The notes: generated by a model not told the origin, from the letters alone. 64,000 nucleotides of DNA from Hofstenia miamia (GCA_004352715.1 SCFE01000036.1:1897002-1961001), one strand, 5' to 3'; shown: positions 11,033-24,491, counted from the stretch's first letter. Numbers and translations are program-made.

Positions 11033-14000
11033 TTAATCTTCTTCTCCAAGGATGGTAAACTAAAAATAGAAAGTTATTTTAGACAGATAAGTAGATTGAA
11101 TGTAATAAACGCTTAGTTATATAGCTACATAAGAAATGCATATAAATACAAATAGAATATGATGAAACGAGTAAATGGACATTAATACCCAAAAAATTCC
11201 AAATAAACAGTAAATAAAGAGGAATTCTAGAAATTCGCTTAGAAACAGAACTTAGCGATGACTATGACAGTTCATTGTTGATTAAAGGATAAGCTTAGAG
11301 CAGAAAAATGGCTATGCACAGACGACAATGAATTAAAGGTAATCAACATGAGTTTACGAATTCATAAATTCTTATATATGCAGAACTAAATATAAGAAAG
11401 TATCGATATCTAGAAGAAATAATAAAGCTACAAGATAGTGTTAGGCATCGTCATCTTAAGAGAAAGCTTTGATAAGTCATGGATATAAAACAGTGAAGGA
11501 TGCTGGAACTAGTTTCTTTTGGCAAAAAGCTCTAGATGGTAAAGTATCAAATTTAAAATTCTTGAAATACAGAGCGAATCTTACCTGTTTTAAAAAATCT
11601 GATCCATTCATTAATGAACTACAGCCATATGTAATTTGCCGACTCGACTTTGACTGCTAAACATTAAAATGAAGTAACATATCAACAAATAATTCAACCG
11701 GAGCTACTAAAATTCAATAAAAAATTAGTTTTATTAATGATCAAAAATAAATTATCAAATAACTGCCAAATAAGAAATATAATGATCTACAATAAATCAC
11801 TAGAATTTAGTTGAGATCACTATAAAGTCCTAAATAGTTCACTTTTAATAATTTCATACAACTTAAGCTTTCATAATGGAACTATACTCACTGTGATAAG
11901 GTTTTCACGAATATTTTGATATTCAATGTATGTTCCTCCACCAACAACAAAAACCACCGCCTAAATAAATGTTAATAACGAAAATTGTTAACTAGCAGAG
12001 ATTGTAAAATTTAAGGAATAGCAAACGAGTATGATCAATTTCAACAAACACGCATAAAGAAAACTCCATAATAAAGTGTGATTAAAGCAAATGGAAAAAT
12101 GAGCACACTTCACACAAGTACTGACATTCTTCACAATTAATTATCAATACAAAACGTTTAAAGAACTATATCAAGAGAAGAAAGAATAATTTTATTAAAA
12201 TCTGTTTCCTTCATTTAGCAAAAACGTTGAACAAATGACAAAGTAATTCGAAATAAATTTACCTCATTGAAAGATGTCTTCACACGAGGTAAAACTTCTG
12301 TTTCCGGATACCGAAATAACCTGGGATCAAAATACTTCAGATCATCGGTTGCAGAATTCGGCTGTTTGTTTTCCATGCAAGCTTCAACTAGTTTCGTGAG
12401 AGGAAGTTTCTAAACAGCAAATGAAAATTTATAGAAAGCATTGCATACAAAAGCCTTTTTAAAATGAAATGGTTTCACTATCAACAAATCAAATCATTAA
12501 GCCCATGCGGTATAATTGTTCAGTGAGCATTATTGATAAATTCTTCAGAATAAAATATAAGGACAGCAAAAAGCTAAACAATTACAAAAAAGTTGAAATC
12601 AACTATACTTGGCAATGTAATGCACAAGCGAGTTATATACCATGAACCACAGACTACACATTTTAAGTTGCCCTGTAATGAGTTTCTCAGCGTTTGCTTA
12701 CATCAGGCCATTAGTTATTCATCCCAAATATGTGTTAATTAAAACAAATCTTTGTACACATTCACAAAAATTTGTTTTTAAAATAGTAACGATGAAAGCC
12801 TGACTAAAATACAACATATAAACAATTAATTAAATATTAAATATTTCAACAAAAACCAATTTTTTGTTATAAAATTTAACCTACTTCGATGCGAAATAGG
12901 ACAAGGAAACAATTTCTTTTAATACAGAAGAAATCATAACGTATTAAAACTCTCATAACCTAAACATAAATGTAGAGAAAACACAGGGCATTATTTGTAG
13001 GCCCAAAGATTCTAAACGTGCAGAACAAACATGTTCATTAGACAAATGAAATTAAATAAACAAACCAAATATAAAAAAATTTACAAAATACTAAATTAGA
13101 AAAATGTGCATAGTAATTAGGTACTTTGATGATGAGCTAATACAAATATGTAAGTAAACTGCTTCTAAGTAGGCTAGCCTAAAAAATAAAGCAAAGCCCT
13201 CAAAACGATTAATTCAGCCATTAGAATAACTCATTTTTTATGAAACACGAACTAGAATGCGATATAATTTCATTGTGTAACATTTTAACTCCAATTTACA
13301 ACATCCAGGGCCTTTCCCTTTGTAAATTATTAAAACTAACAAGATAATTTTATCAAATATAATGCTAGAAATGAAAAAAAATTATAGATGCTCCAATAGA
13401 ATCCGTCTACTTTACAAAATCATTTCCAACTGCAATTTGTATAATATAGAACAATCTTGATTTAGATGTAAGGCTGTGCCAAATTTCACAAAATTTATAA
13501 AACCTAAAAAAATTACTTTTACTAAGACAAGAGAACTTCGGGTGTCATTATCATTCTCGACCTACAACGACTGGCACAGCTTTTTTGTAATATTATGAAA
13601 TATTTTATTTCATTTATATTATATAAAATCTCTTTTGTTTTGCCAATACAGCATTTTTGTTGTGGTTGCAGTTATTATTATAGCAACGGTTATTAAAAGT
13701 ATTAATTTACAATTTTAAAAAAATGTAGCATTTAAAAATCATGAAAGGTTTGTTGTTATTCATGTTAAAACATTCTATCTAATGAAAAAATACTGTAAGT
13801 CTAAAAAAATTACATGACTTTTAACAGCAAAGTTCTTTACACCATCCATGACCAATTGTGAACTGTGTGATATAAACTTATCAAGCATGTTCACCGTTTT
13901 CGCTCCACTTGATTCCTGGTAGTTGGCTGAAGAAATTTTATGAAAAGCACTAAATAGTAAATGAATTAAAAAGAAAGAATGTATTGATTATACAGCCAAC

Positions 14001-17000
14001 GTTTCACATAGGCCAGCGGTCTCATGTTGCATCCCGCTGCTTCCAATTCCGCACTGAACGAATCCATTTCAGCGGGGGACATACTTCCCCCATTCATAAG
14101 AAGATATACCAAAAACAAACGCATCTTATCGTCTTTCTCACAATCAGAATCTCTGAGGATCTCCGAAACAGATTTATCAAGAGTAGAACGACTCAGAATT
14201 TTTTCCTAAACGTGTATTAAGCAATAATATTGCTTTTCAAAGAACTATTGGTGTGTGCAAGGCATCTCTTTTACAAAATTCAATGAATTAGAGTAGCTAT
14301 AGATCTATATAAAAGACAACCAAAGTTGATCTGAAATTTTTAGTTAACTTCTGTGCGAAATGCAACAAAACACAGATAAAGAGTTATGCCTATTCTAAGG
14401 AGGTCTAATAATGTGAAATTATGAGAATTTTGTTGTTAACCCTACTCAACAAATTTGTAGACGTAAGAACCTACTTCCATTTCGTAAAATGTGTCTAACT
14501 TTCTTCGTTTGATGTCCTCCAAAACAGCGGTTGCAATATTCATATGCATGTTTAGATTGTTCTTTCTTTCCACAAGCTCTGGAAGCGAATTTACAGCATC
14601 AGTTAACCGCCCGGTGCTGTCTGAAAGGATAGTTACAGCTTCATCGTCTTCAGCTGAAAGACCCTAAAATCAAAGAATAAGTTATTAAGATCGCAGAAAA
14701 TACTCAAAATGAAATACACGCGCATGCTTTCAAATAATAGTTGAAGAGATTGCACAAATTTGCTATGAACAATGCACCCCTAACCAAGGGCGCCATGAGA
14801 AACTTCTTAAAGGAGGGGCAAAAAAATGTTGCACCTATGAGGTGTGATATTTTAGAAACCTGTTTTTGTGGAAAAAATTGTATTTCAAATCAATTTCTTT
14901 TTGAGGAAATTTAATCATTTAATTGAAAGAGAACAAGGAGATGAGATCTTATTTTCCAAGCATTCGATTATCCGAAGTAATGTATTGAATCTGCTTTACT
15001 CTCCCATCCCATGTGTAAAATGTAAAAATATATACCCCTTTTATGTTATTTTTTACCACTAAACTATTTTGAAATCAATTATAAAAATAATTTATGTCTG
15101 ATATAATGCATTTCAAATGGAAGTAAATTTCAAAAGAATTTCATTATTTTCTAGATATTAATCAAAGATTAAACCTGGTTTAAGGAATTAAAGATTTTAT
15201 ATAGCGATCTAGAAAAAATTTTTATTCACATAAAAATGATTGTGTTTTATGTATTAATAGTATAATTTACACGTTTACATCTATATACATTAGAATTGAA
15301 AAATGGATAATTGTATTTCATACAGTAAAAATATGTTCCAATGCATTTTGTTCAGTAGTAAATACATTTTAAATTTATTTAAATCAAGTATTACTAAGAA
15401 ATTCGGCATTTCGATTTGATAAAACTGTATTAATTCAATCAACTCACCACGAAAGGGAGGGCAGCTGCCCCCTCTTGCACCCCGCTCGCGGCGCTTATGC
15501 TCCTAACATATATAATTTAGCAAATTTAAAATGAAAATTTAGTAAGTGATATATAAACCCTTAATATCACAAAAATACAATACAGAACAAATTAGTAAAT
15601 TTTTCCAAATACCATTTGAGCTTTTAATTTCTTAACGTCATTGGCGGAGGATTTATACTCTTCAAACTTTTCTTGGATGACTTCAGCAACGCTAACAAAA
15701 GGTTGGTCTTTCTGTGTCTGCCACAATTTGTCGTTAACGCGTAATTCATAAGTATGTAATCCTTTCTGATCCGTTACTAAATACATAATAAATAGTTCTA
15801 CGAGAAGCAATATAAAACATTCGAAAGATAATCAAAATCATAAAAAATTTAGTATATCTAATGCAATGAAGTTTGAAAATTTTTAACTATTAATTTTAAA
15901 CTGAGAATTTCTAAATCAATACCCTGTACTCGATTGAGTTGCAAGTTAAGGCACTCATGGACAAGTGCTTGATATGTCCAAGTGTGGTGAAGTGGAGACG
16001 CAAGGTCTAAATTGCGATCACAAATGAGCATAACGGGTCTTTGGAAATTAAGAGCCCCAGAGGCAAACGCATCAGAACAGAAAAGATTATTACGAGTGTC
16101 TTTTAGGTTTTCCTTTAATCTTTTGTCCAGCATCTAGGCATTAATACAAAATAGAAGGTTTTAATAGCAATCTAAAAAAGTGATAGAGAAATATTTTTAT
16201 AGACAAGACTAAAAGTAAAATAAAATCCAAATTCACACAAACGATGGTAGCTAAATTTATTATTTTTAGTAATAGAAAAGTACTAAACAACAAATTGCTA
16301 GGGCAAAAGCTGCAATTTGCAATTTCACACATTGCTAACAATAATTTTTAAAATGGCAGATTTGTCTCTTCCACTCCAAAGTGCACATGATAATAAATTT
16401 CATAACTACAACCAGTATAGAACAAGTGTACATTGTAAGTAACTACATTCTATCTAGAAGTACCATCGAAATCGGGTAAACATAAAAAATTCTATCTATA
16501 AGAATCCATTCAGCAATCCAGCTTAGATTTACTTCCAACATACTGTTAAGACAATGTCCTTACTTCAAATGATACTTAAAATGATGCATCCCGAGTACTC
16601 TCCCCAATTTATATACAGGTGTGCACGCGAAGCTCAACAATTCATGTGTGCATCTCAGTGAAGTATCCATAAGGATAAATCAAAAACAAAAGAGCATACC
16701 CATTGTTAAAAAAGTGTATTGAAGAATTACATCAATCTGCTGTTAGTGTTGAGAGATGAATGTTTTTTGGTTACCTATTAACACAGTATTCTTCCAATTT
16801 TAATAATAAACAATGCAAAAAATGGAAAGGCTGGTATAGTTAGAAATTTGTGCCAGGCAAGTTTGGATTTCTTTATGCCATTTACATAACACGAAATGAT
16901 ATGCATTTATTATATCTACAGTATATAGACATATATAGTGATCTTTACAATAATAAAAAACTGGTGATTTTGTCATTTCTAATGCGGAGTGTTGTTAATT

Positions 17001-17380
17001 GTCAATGATTTGTTTCATTTTAAAATGCAATTTATCAAACATAAATAATTGTTAAAAAATGTTTGATGATTAGTTGTTACTCTTTTTTTCTATTGTTGAA
17101 ATCGCATTTCAATAAAGAGAAGTTAAATTTTTCAATCGTTCTTGCAATAAATCTAATAAATAAGTTAAGAAAGGTTAGTTTTTACTATATTGAAACAATT
17201 TGCATCATTATAATGCATTTTTATCGAAATTGCTTATGCATTTAGACTCAATTGTTGGATTCCTCAACTAATGAATGTAAAGCATTGTGACATCACGATT
17301 AGTTTTTTTATTCACGAACAATTTTGGGTTTTTGTGATAGTAAGAACTGATTGAAACATGTAAATGTACAAATGAATATA

Positions 17381-17420
<40 letters not shown>

Positions 17421-17470
17421 TATACATGTATATATATACATTATTGTAATTGTTGTTGAATACGGATACN

Positions 17471-17515
<45 letters not shown>

Positions 17516-18786
17516 TATACATGTATATATATACATTATTGTAATTGTTGTTGAATACGGATACCTCACTAGTTTGCCAGTATTTACATAATATAATTTG
17601 AACTATATAACGATACTAAAATTATCAAATCTGAAATAAATGATTTACTAATATTATTGATTCTTTTCTATCCAAGCTCTCTAATCCGGATGAATTTAAG
17701 TCTATAATTGTGGCGAAAACTTGCAAATATTAAGCATGTCATAGCCTTGTCACTTTTTTACTATTTAGTGAAGCTTTGTAATTAAACAAGCGGAATTGAT
17801 CATACTTATAAGCAATCTATTTAACACGGACTTACGAAATTCTTCATAGTAACAGCATTATCACTGTTATTTAAAACATTTATCTTTTTCTAATTAATAT
17901 CACAAATAAAAATATTTCAATAAAACTGTTTAGCTTCATTGCACTAGTTGACTAATCCGTCAGTTCATTAGTTAATTGTGTAATCCGGATAAATAAATAT
18001 ATGAGTGTACGCATATATCTCAAGGATAGAGGAGGGAAGATATCTTACGGCTCAGGCGAGCCCGCTGCCAATGTACTTTCTTCAAAATTGCCCCTGCCCA
18101 CAGCGTATGTAATTTCAAAAAACCGGGCTGCTCGACCCCAAGCTATATTTACTTTATTTGGTCCGTAATTGTTAGTCCACTAATCACTAGGCTAACAATA
18201 CCAGCAACCAAGTACTAGAAAAATAGAAGGGCATTGAACAATAATAGCCTGGAACAGTTTGTTGAAAACAAGCTTCAAAACAAACTAATAATATCTGTGC
18301 AAATTATTTATCATATGCTGTTTTGAAATATTGGCTAGAAATGATGGCACCTCTCTTCATCTCGCAGTTCATAAATTTTTTCCCAGGTTCGGCTCACAGC
18401 CCAAATGAATATCAACAAATTTAAGGGAATCAAAGTTTATAATGCCCTTCAATAAGTTATTCATTCAGAACACTTACTGGCATATCAGTTTTGACAAACT
18501 AGAAGACCTTAATACCGTCAAATTCAATGTCTAGAATATTATAAAAAATATATGTTGGAACACGCAAACAATAACATTTTGCAATGTCCGGATTAGAGGG
18601 ATTAAATTTATATATTCCATGCTTATTTATATTAAGTATTCTAATGGTTATTCACAGACAAATTTGATATTACTGTTTAAATAATGCAAAAACGCCATAG
18701 GCTTGTTACTAATTTGTACAGAAAGCGATATATAAATATTGAACCATATATTGTTTGAAAAATCAACATTTCCATAGTATAGAGAG

Positions 18787-18829
<43 letters not shown>

Positions 18830-21800
18830 AACCGAATATTAAAAGATAGGTACAGTGGCAACCATTTCAGCAGCGTTATCTTTCTGACACCTGATTATGG
18901 GAACTTTCTGACACCTGATTATGGGAACTTGACCTAAAGAGACACAAACTGCAAACAGTGAATCCACGATCAAATTTAGAATCCCTTCAATTTCTTCATC
19001 AGGTGCTTCACTGCGATTTAAAGCTAAATGACATTAAATAATATAATATACAGAATGTGATCAAACCTTGATAAGAAATTTGATTTCTGTCCAAGTGGCG
19101 AAGTATAAATAGATCATCTTCAAGAGAAATGAAATTTACATACTGATCAAATATCTAGAGAAAAACAATGAAAAAATAGATAAAAGACAATATTCAATAC
19201 CTTAATTATTTGCTTAACATAACCGTTTCTAATGGCATCGTTGGCAATCTTTTCGATATTACTACGAGATATTTGGCCAATGAAATTGAAATGGTAGTTT
19301 TCATACATTCCATCAGCGCAGTCCTAAGTGTAAATTTTACTAATACCAATAAATATTTTATAAAAATGACCAAACTATTTGATAGCAAAATTTGAAATTT
19401 CAATTAATGTCACTTTTACATGGTCTAAGACATCACCGTAGAGGCGCGATACTTAGAAATTCATATTATTTATATATTATTTATAAATGATTAAAATGAA
19501 TGAAAGCCTTTATTAATAAAAGTTTCTGATGTGTTTTAGTTCATTGTCTCGTTAGCAAAAGGATTTAAGCATAACTAATATCCATGACAAATTGAAAATA
19601 GCTTACTCTACAAATCCTCTCAATATTTTCTGTCGAAGGATGACACAAATATACAGCAGGAACATCAACGATTGGTTCTCTATCGCTATGCAGCTGTCTA
19701 CATAATAATTATAAACTACCTAGTAAAACCAGAACTTACAAATGCAGTGTTACACCCAAATCTCGAAGTTCTTTTACTGAAAAGAGAGGGACAATTAGCT
19801 CTTGAGAAAATCTATCCAAAATCAGCACCTAAAAGTAACAAAAATTAGCAGACACACATATGCAAATAAGCAGTCTTTGTGTGTGAAATTTGAAAAAATG
19901 TCGCGTTCGAAGTGCCACAGGAATGTTTTCCACATAGCATAAAGCACCGCGTTTGCTCTCATTTCCATATAGATGACAAATATTCAAAATATTTATGTTA
20001 CAATTTCACAATAAAAAATTGGCGGCATTTAATATTCTTAAAAATTTCCCATTGCAAAAAGCAACACTTTTGCCATCACGCCTAAAATACTTTAATTAAA
20101 ATAATTATATGGCAATTTTCAGGGACTTGTCATGCTGCTTCTAACAATAGCTCGATAGTATAGTTTCGCAATAAAACATAAGCGGTGTTGAAAAACTCTA
20201 AAAACTTTTTTTCGAAGTGTGATTGTTGTCGTACTTTCATTATTTTTATCTAAAGTATCAGAAACTGTTAGCAATATCCAATTTACAAAAAATGTGATAT
20301 ATTTCGGCAATATAGTATGTATTTTATCGTATCGTTTTTCATAGTGAACAAAGCGCCGATTTGTAATCTAGGTACAAAATTAGGCGTATATTTTTAACAC
20401 ATTCAGTGTTAAAGATTTCTGAAGATAAAAATAAATTAATCTATCTCACCTAAATTCCATATACCTTAGCACTGCTTTCACTAATTAATTATATGTTTAT
20501 TTTCATATAAAACAACTTTAGGTGAAACTTTGACTCAGAGGTGAGATCCGGTACCTGGACCTAGAGTGTAATCCGCGCATTAGTATATTAGAACCTGACA
20601 AAAAAGCATACACAATTTAAAAAGTGACTGATATAGATTTTCAAAAAATAAGCACTAGTTGTTCATAAAATAGCATTAAATTAACTATAATTAAATATTA
20701 ACACTACTTGAAAATGATGAGCATTAGTACATTAGTGTAAATCTTCACAATCAAATTGACCCTGTACAACTCCTATACCTGTACACAGCGATTTTCTTGA
20801 AATGTTTACACACTACTCGAACCCGGATATCAGCTCTGCGGTGATTTTTCATAAAAATATTAACAGAAAATTAAAACACACTAGTTCAATTTCCAATATT
20901 TTTGAAAAATCTATTATTTTTACGGCAACAATAAATTATTACAATAGAGTGTACATGGTAAAAAATTCAAATGAACACTTGATACAGTGTTAATATTTGC
21001 AGAATGACTAAGCAGGAGAGAAATGAAAGACGAAATATCAAAAGTGTTTCACCTCAATTAAATATATATTTTCGTCTTTTAAGCGCTCAAAGCAGTGTTA
21101 TGGTAATTGATTTTAGTAGTCTTCTAAATTGACGGAATTTTTTTTACTTTTTATGCGGAATTGGTAATAACTGAGAAGTATTACAATTCAGTGATAAAGT
21201 AAACGCTTTAGTTGAACCCAAGGAATCGCTTTGTTTCGAGAGAAGAGGGGCTTACGTTGAAATCTAACTTGAAGAACATTATTGTATCTATTTTGATTTC
21301 GCCAACAGTAATTTTGTAGTTTGTATCAAAGATTTGTGATTATGAATAGCTTTGCTATTTTTGTGGATATCTAACTTTGATAAAATATAATTGTTGTGGG
21401 ACAAAATGTGTGATTTTACTCCAAAAGTCATAACTGCGTTAAAAGTCGCCGATTTCAAAAATTCAAAATGCAAAAAATGCCATAATCTTTAGTAGGTGTG
21501 CGCGAAGGCATGTTGAAATCCACTGCATCATTAAAAAATTAAAGATATTTAAAATCCTTCGACTAAGTTTGAGACACCCTGTACTTGACTTTTAAAGTAT
21601 AGAATTTTTTATTTCCTCGGCACATTCTAAATGATACAGTAGCATTAGGAAGACTATGGTTATGTCTCAATGATAAGCAAATAAATTCTGAAACTATCAA
21701 CTATGGGTGTTGATGAATATATATATATATATATATATANNNNNNNNNNNNNNNNNNNNNNNNNNNNNNNNNNNNNNNNNNNNNNNNNNNNNNNNNNNNN

Positions 21801-24459
21801 NNNNNNNNNNNNNNNNNNNNNNNNNNNNNNNNNNNNNNNNNNNNNNNNNNNNNNNNNNNNNNNNNNNNNNNNNNNNNNNNNNNNNNNNNNNNNNNNNNNN
21901 NNNNNNNNNNNNNNNNNNNNNNNNNNNNNNNNNNNNNNNNNNNNNNNNNNNNNNNNNNNNNNNNNNNNNNNNNNNNNNNNNNNNNNNATATATATATAAG
22001 AGGGTTAGTCAAATAAGTTTCCCATTTTTCGTATTTCGTAAAATCAGTTTTTTTTAAAAAAAAAAAAAAAAAAACAAAGGCTATATATTTTATGACTGAG
22101 AGTAACCTACATCAACTGCCAGAAATCGGGAGCCTCATTATTCTGTGTTCTGTGCCAGTCTTGTTCACCTGTTCTATGGAGGCCTTCCATGCACCACTGA
22201 TGCCTTCCTTTGATCGAAAGCGCTGCCCACGAAGTGGCTCCTTGATTGCAGAACACAGATCTCTTGAAGTGAAGACTCGCGTTGCCATGAAGGCGAATGA
22301 CGCCTTCATCAAGAAGATTTGGATGTCTTCTCCTCACTGCAGTTCGCACTTTCTTTCTTAAAATCCATTTGGCAATAATCACTATTAAATGTCGTACGAA
22401 GGGAACCGACCAATTAAGAAGTACACCGTGATGATCGAAGAAAGTAACGTGGAGAACCTTTAACCCACCATGACTGCAAATGGCCTTCATTGGTCGACCT
22501 TCTTCAGGAAGCCGCCTTTTGCCTACTGTTTGAATAGAGGTAGAATCTTTCCATCCCATGACTTTGATCAACTGAGGATGAATATCCATTGGAGAAGTTT
22601 GTAATATATTAAGAAACTTGACACAGATGTCCTTTACTCGAAAATCCAGAGCCGGGCATGATTAATAAACGAGTTGAATAGAATCGAGTAGAGTATTTAT
22701 AGTGAGAGTCTCATTCGAATTTACACCAAATGAAGTGATTACAATTCACTTAGCTAACATTTTGTACACAAGNNNNNNNNNNNNNNNNNNNNNCCTACTG
22801 TTTGAATAGAGGTAGAATCTTTCCATCCCATGACTTTGATCAACTGAGGATGAATATCCATTGGAGAAGTTTGTAATATATTAAGAAACTTGACACAGAT
22901 GTCCTTTACTCGAAAATCCAGAGCCGGGCATGATTAATAAACGAGTTGAATAGAATCGAGTAGAGTATTTATAGTGAGAGTCTCATTCGAATTTACACCA
23001 AATGAAGTGATTACAATTCACTTAGCTAACATTTTGTACACAAGCTGCCATCAGATAACAACTACGTTAGTATTTGTGCAATAGAGAAACTTATTTATTG
23101 ACTAACCCTCGTATATATATATTATTGTTTATTCGCCAAGGAAGAAACACATTCAATTTTACATAAAAGAGTGAAAACAATTTTTTTAGCAATTCTGATA
23201 TTGTTTGAAGGCAGTCGCAGTAGAATTTGAGATTCTTAGTTTAACTATTCATATAAATTTATAAGAAAATTGGACACGGACAGATGGCACACATTTTCTT
23301 CTGCCAGGATTTAAATAATTGCTGGGTATAAAAATAGAGTAATTACATTTTGTTTTCCAGGTGAAATCAACCTCAAGCACCTGGCTTCATGTCTTGAAAA
23401 TGTATGTCTCGGTCGTAATATTCTTTTGATAATTAATTTTGTCCATCACCTTATCCAAGAAGTACAGATGTAATATCGAAATATATTCAGGAGGTTAGTT
23501 TTATATTGTTGAAATCCATATTTAATATTGGCACTAGACACCAATTACTATTTCTGCATCCAGAAGTGATAGTTGGAAAAAATGCATTAATAGCTAATAC
23601 TGCAAAAAGGCTTTTATTCGCAATTTATGGTATGTCTCAGAAATTACACTTGCTTTGGCCTTTTTTGATGATGCCAATATAGAAAAAGCGGAATTTGTAA
23701 AACCTCTGTCGACTCGAAAAATCCAACGAATCCAATTCCAACTTTCTCATGCAACCACTACAACAAGAAGATTCTTCAAACCTTCAAAATTTCGAATGAT
23801 TTTCTTCTAATATATATATATATCTGAATTATGAGAAGTGAATGATTATAAAAAGGCAAGGAAACTTTTAGAGGAAATTCAAGTAGCTAATGATTTGGGG
23901 TGTCTTCCATAAAGGATTTTTGTGGATCAATAAAAATGTCTGACGAACAAAAGCAGTCTTTTCTTGAAAAATATCGAAATAGATTTCCTGCGAGGAAAAA
24001 TCTGCAAAAAATTCAAAAAATAAATACAATTACGCATCGTGCATGTATGAACGACAATTAGATTAAAATATAATGCATCTTAAAAATTAACAAAAACCAA
24101 GTAGACAATTACATAGAATAAAAATTTATTAAAATGCAGTGTTAATGGTTTTAATTTAGTGAACAGTAAATGAGTTTGAATAAAAATAAACAAATTTAAT
24201 AATTTACAAAATGCAATGATGTATCGATGTAAACCACCCATTAAATCAATATTTTTAAAACATTGTAAATATATTAGGTTAGAATTGATGAATATATTTA
24301 AAACACAATTACCTTCCATTCCGGTTCTGCGATTGCAAATGAACTTTTTGAAATAGGTAGATTGAAATTTAAAATTTGTTTTAACGAAGCTAAATATAAA
24401 ATAAGATGTTAAAATTATATCAAACTACCTAATTGTTTATCGCGAAGACTTTGATTCAT
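11033..24459 (-). CDS. SCFD1: Sly1/SCFD1, Sec1/Munc18 family vesicle-fusion protein (16 exons)
   Basis: Sec1/Munc18 proteins bind syntaxin-type SNAREs; Sly1 acts with syntaxin 5 in ER-Golgi and intra-Golgi fusion (established). Exons on the minus strand: 24459-24429, 24389-24313, 19828-19740, 19697-19607, 19323-19201, 19154-19067, 19023-18854, 16133-15923, 15776-15613, 14663-14475, 14205-13994, 13949-13814, 12409-12263, 11960-11892, 11656-11585, 11059-11033. All junctions are GT-AG and phases agree, giving 631 residues plus stop; the human protein is about 640. Landmarks are SLRDKQ and LNFNLP at the N-terminus, SVKELRDLGVTLHL, HTWTYQALVHE near residue 280, VVFVVGGGTYIEYQN near 580, and ITYGCSSLMN near 608. 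The start was chosen because it precedes the conserved SLRDKQ. Exon 7 repeats VPIIRCQK in tandem (residues 199-214). Introns 2 and 9 carry transposons. A possible polyadenylation signal (AATAAA on the minus strand) is at 11011-11016. Confidence 0.95.
14785..15499. mobile_element. hAT-like miniature element in SCFD1 intron 9
   Basis: The ends form an imperfect inverted repeat: CAAGGGCGCCATGAG on the left, and CATAAGCGCCGCGAG read inward from the right. They are flanked by near-matching 8-base duplications, CCCCTAAC (14777-14784) and CTCCTAAC (15500-15507). An 8-base duplication and CA...TG ends are typical of hAT elements. No transposase is visible. GC-rich ends in an AT-rich intron also mark it as foreign. 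Confidence 0.55.
17385..17563. repeat. (TA)n run duplicated around a single N
   Basis: About 80 bases ending TTGTTGTTGAATACGGATAC occur before the N at 17470 and again, ending at 17563, after it. This lies in SCFD1 intron 7. It is probably a collapsed-gap artefact, not biology. Confidence 0.8.
18787..18822. repeat. (TA)n microsatellite close to SCFD1 exon 7
   Basis: A TA repeat ends some 30 bases downstream of the exon 7 donor site (in transcription order) and does not disturb it. Confidence 0.9.
18881..18928 (-). repeat. 24-base tandem duplication inside SCFD1 exon 7
   Basis: Two exact 24-base copies (18881-18904 and 18905-18928) lie head to tail in the coding exon and keep the frame, adding a second VPIIRCQK. 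The known family has this segment once. Confidence 0.95.
21530..21715 (+). repeat. Dispersed repeat, copy 1
   Basis: The segment around 21648-21715 (GGAAGACTATGGTTATG ... GTGTTGATGA) is similar to 58289-58357. It lies in SCFD1 intron 2 beside a TA-rich gap. The sequence GAGACACCCTGTA at 21572-21584 resembles the end of a mariner-type element on the other strand, but no partner end was found. Confidence 0.45.
21740..21987. other. Assembly gap in a TA repeat
   Basis: A run of N is bordered on both sides by TA dinucleotides. Confidence 0.99.
21999..23111 (-). mobile_element. mariner-type transposon in SCFD1 intron 2
   Basis: The left end AGAGGGTTAGTCAAATAAG and the right end, read inward as CGAGGGTTAGTCAATAAAT, form terminal inverted repeats bordered by TA on both sides. 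A mariner transposase relic reads on the minus strand. A gap at 22773-22793 separates two near-identical 250-base blocks (22523-22772 and 22794-23043), so the true length is probably about 270 bases shorter than it appears. Confidence 0.8.
22107..22589 (-). pseudogene. mariner transposase fragment
   Basis: This 160-codon frame covers the catalytic core of a DD34D mariner transposase. A piece with VTFFDHHGVLL aligns with the FFD.GV region carrying the first conserved internal aspartate. HPNLLDEGVIRLHGNASLH aligns with the HDNA.PH motif, but the catalytic aspartate there is glycine (HGNA). The N-terminal DNA-binding part and the C-terminal third are not readable as an open frame. It is inactive. 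Confidence 0.75.
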
Positions 24460-24476
24460 TCTCCAGGAGATAGTGA

Positions 24477-24491
24477 CATAACTAAAACAAT
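24477..24491 (-). promoter_or_regulatory. Candidate trans-splice or 5'-UTR splice acceptor of SCFD1
   Basis: On the minus strand ATTGTTTTAGTTATG lies 18 bases before the chosen start codon. TTTTAG makes a good acceptor. The ATG in this string opens a 7-codon frame whose TGA overlaps the SCFD1 ATG (ATGA). The identical 15 bases occur at the PPIE start. Confidence 0.4.

Noticed and set aside
11469-11660. 63-codon plus-strand frame
   Set aside because: The minus strand here carries SCFD1 exon 15 with proper splice sites.
13984-14220. Plus-strand frames of 61 and 78 codons
   Set aside because: They are the antisense of SCFD1 exon 11.
21701-22057. Frames encoding Ile-Tyr repeats
   Set aside because: These are translations of the TA microsatellite and a gap.
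23640-24060. Protein-like fragments in SCFD1 intron 2
   Set aside because: Short pieces such as KLLEEIQVANDLG are broken by stops and matched no family I could name.
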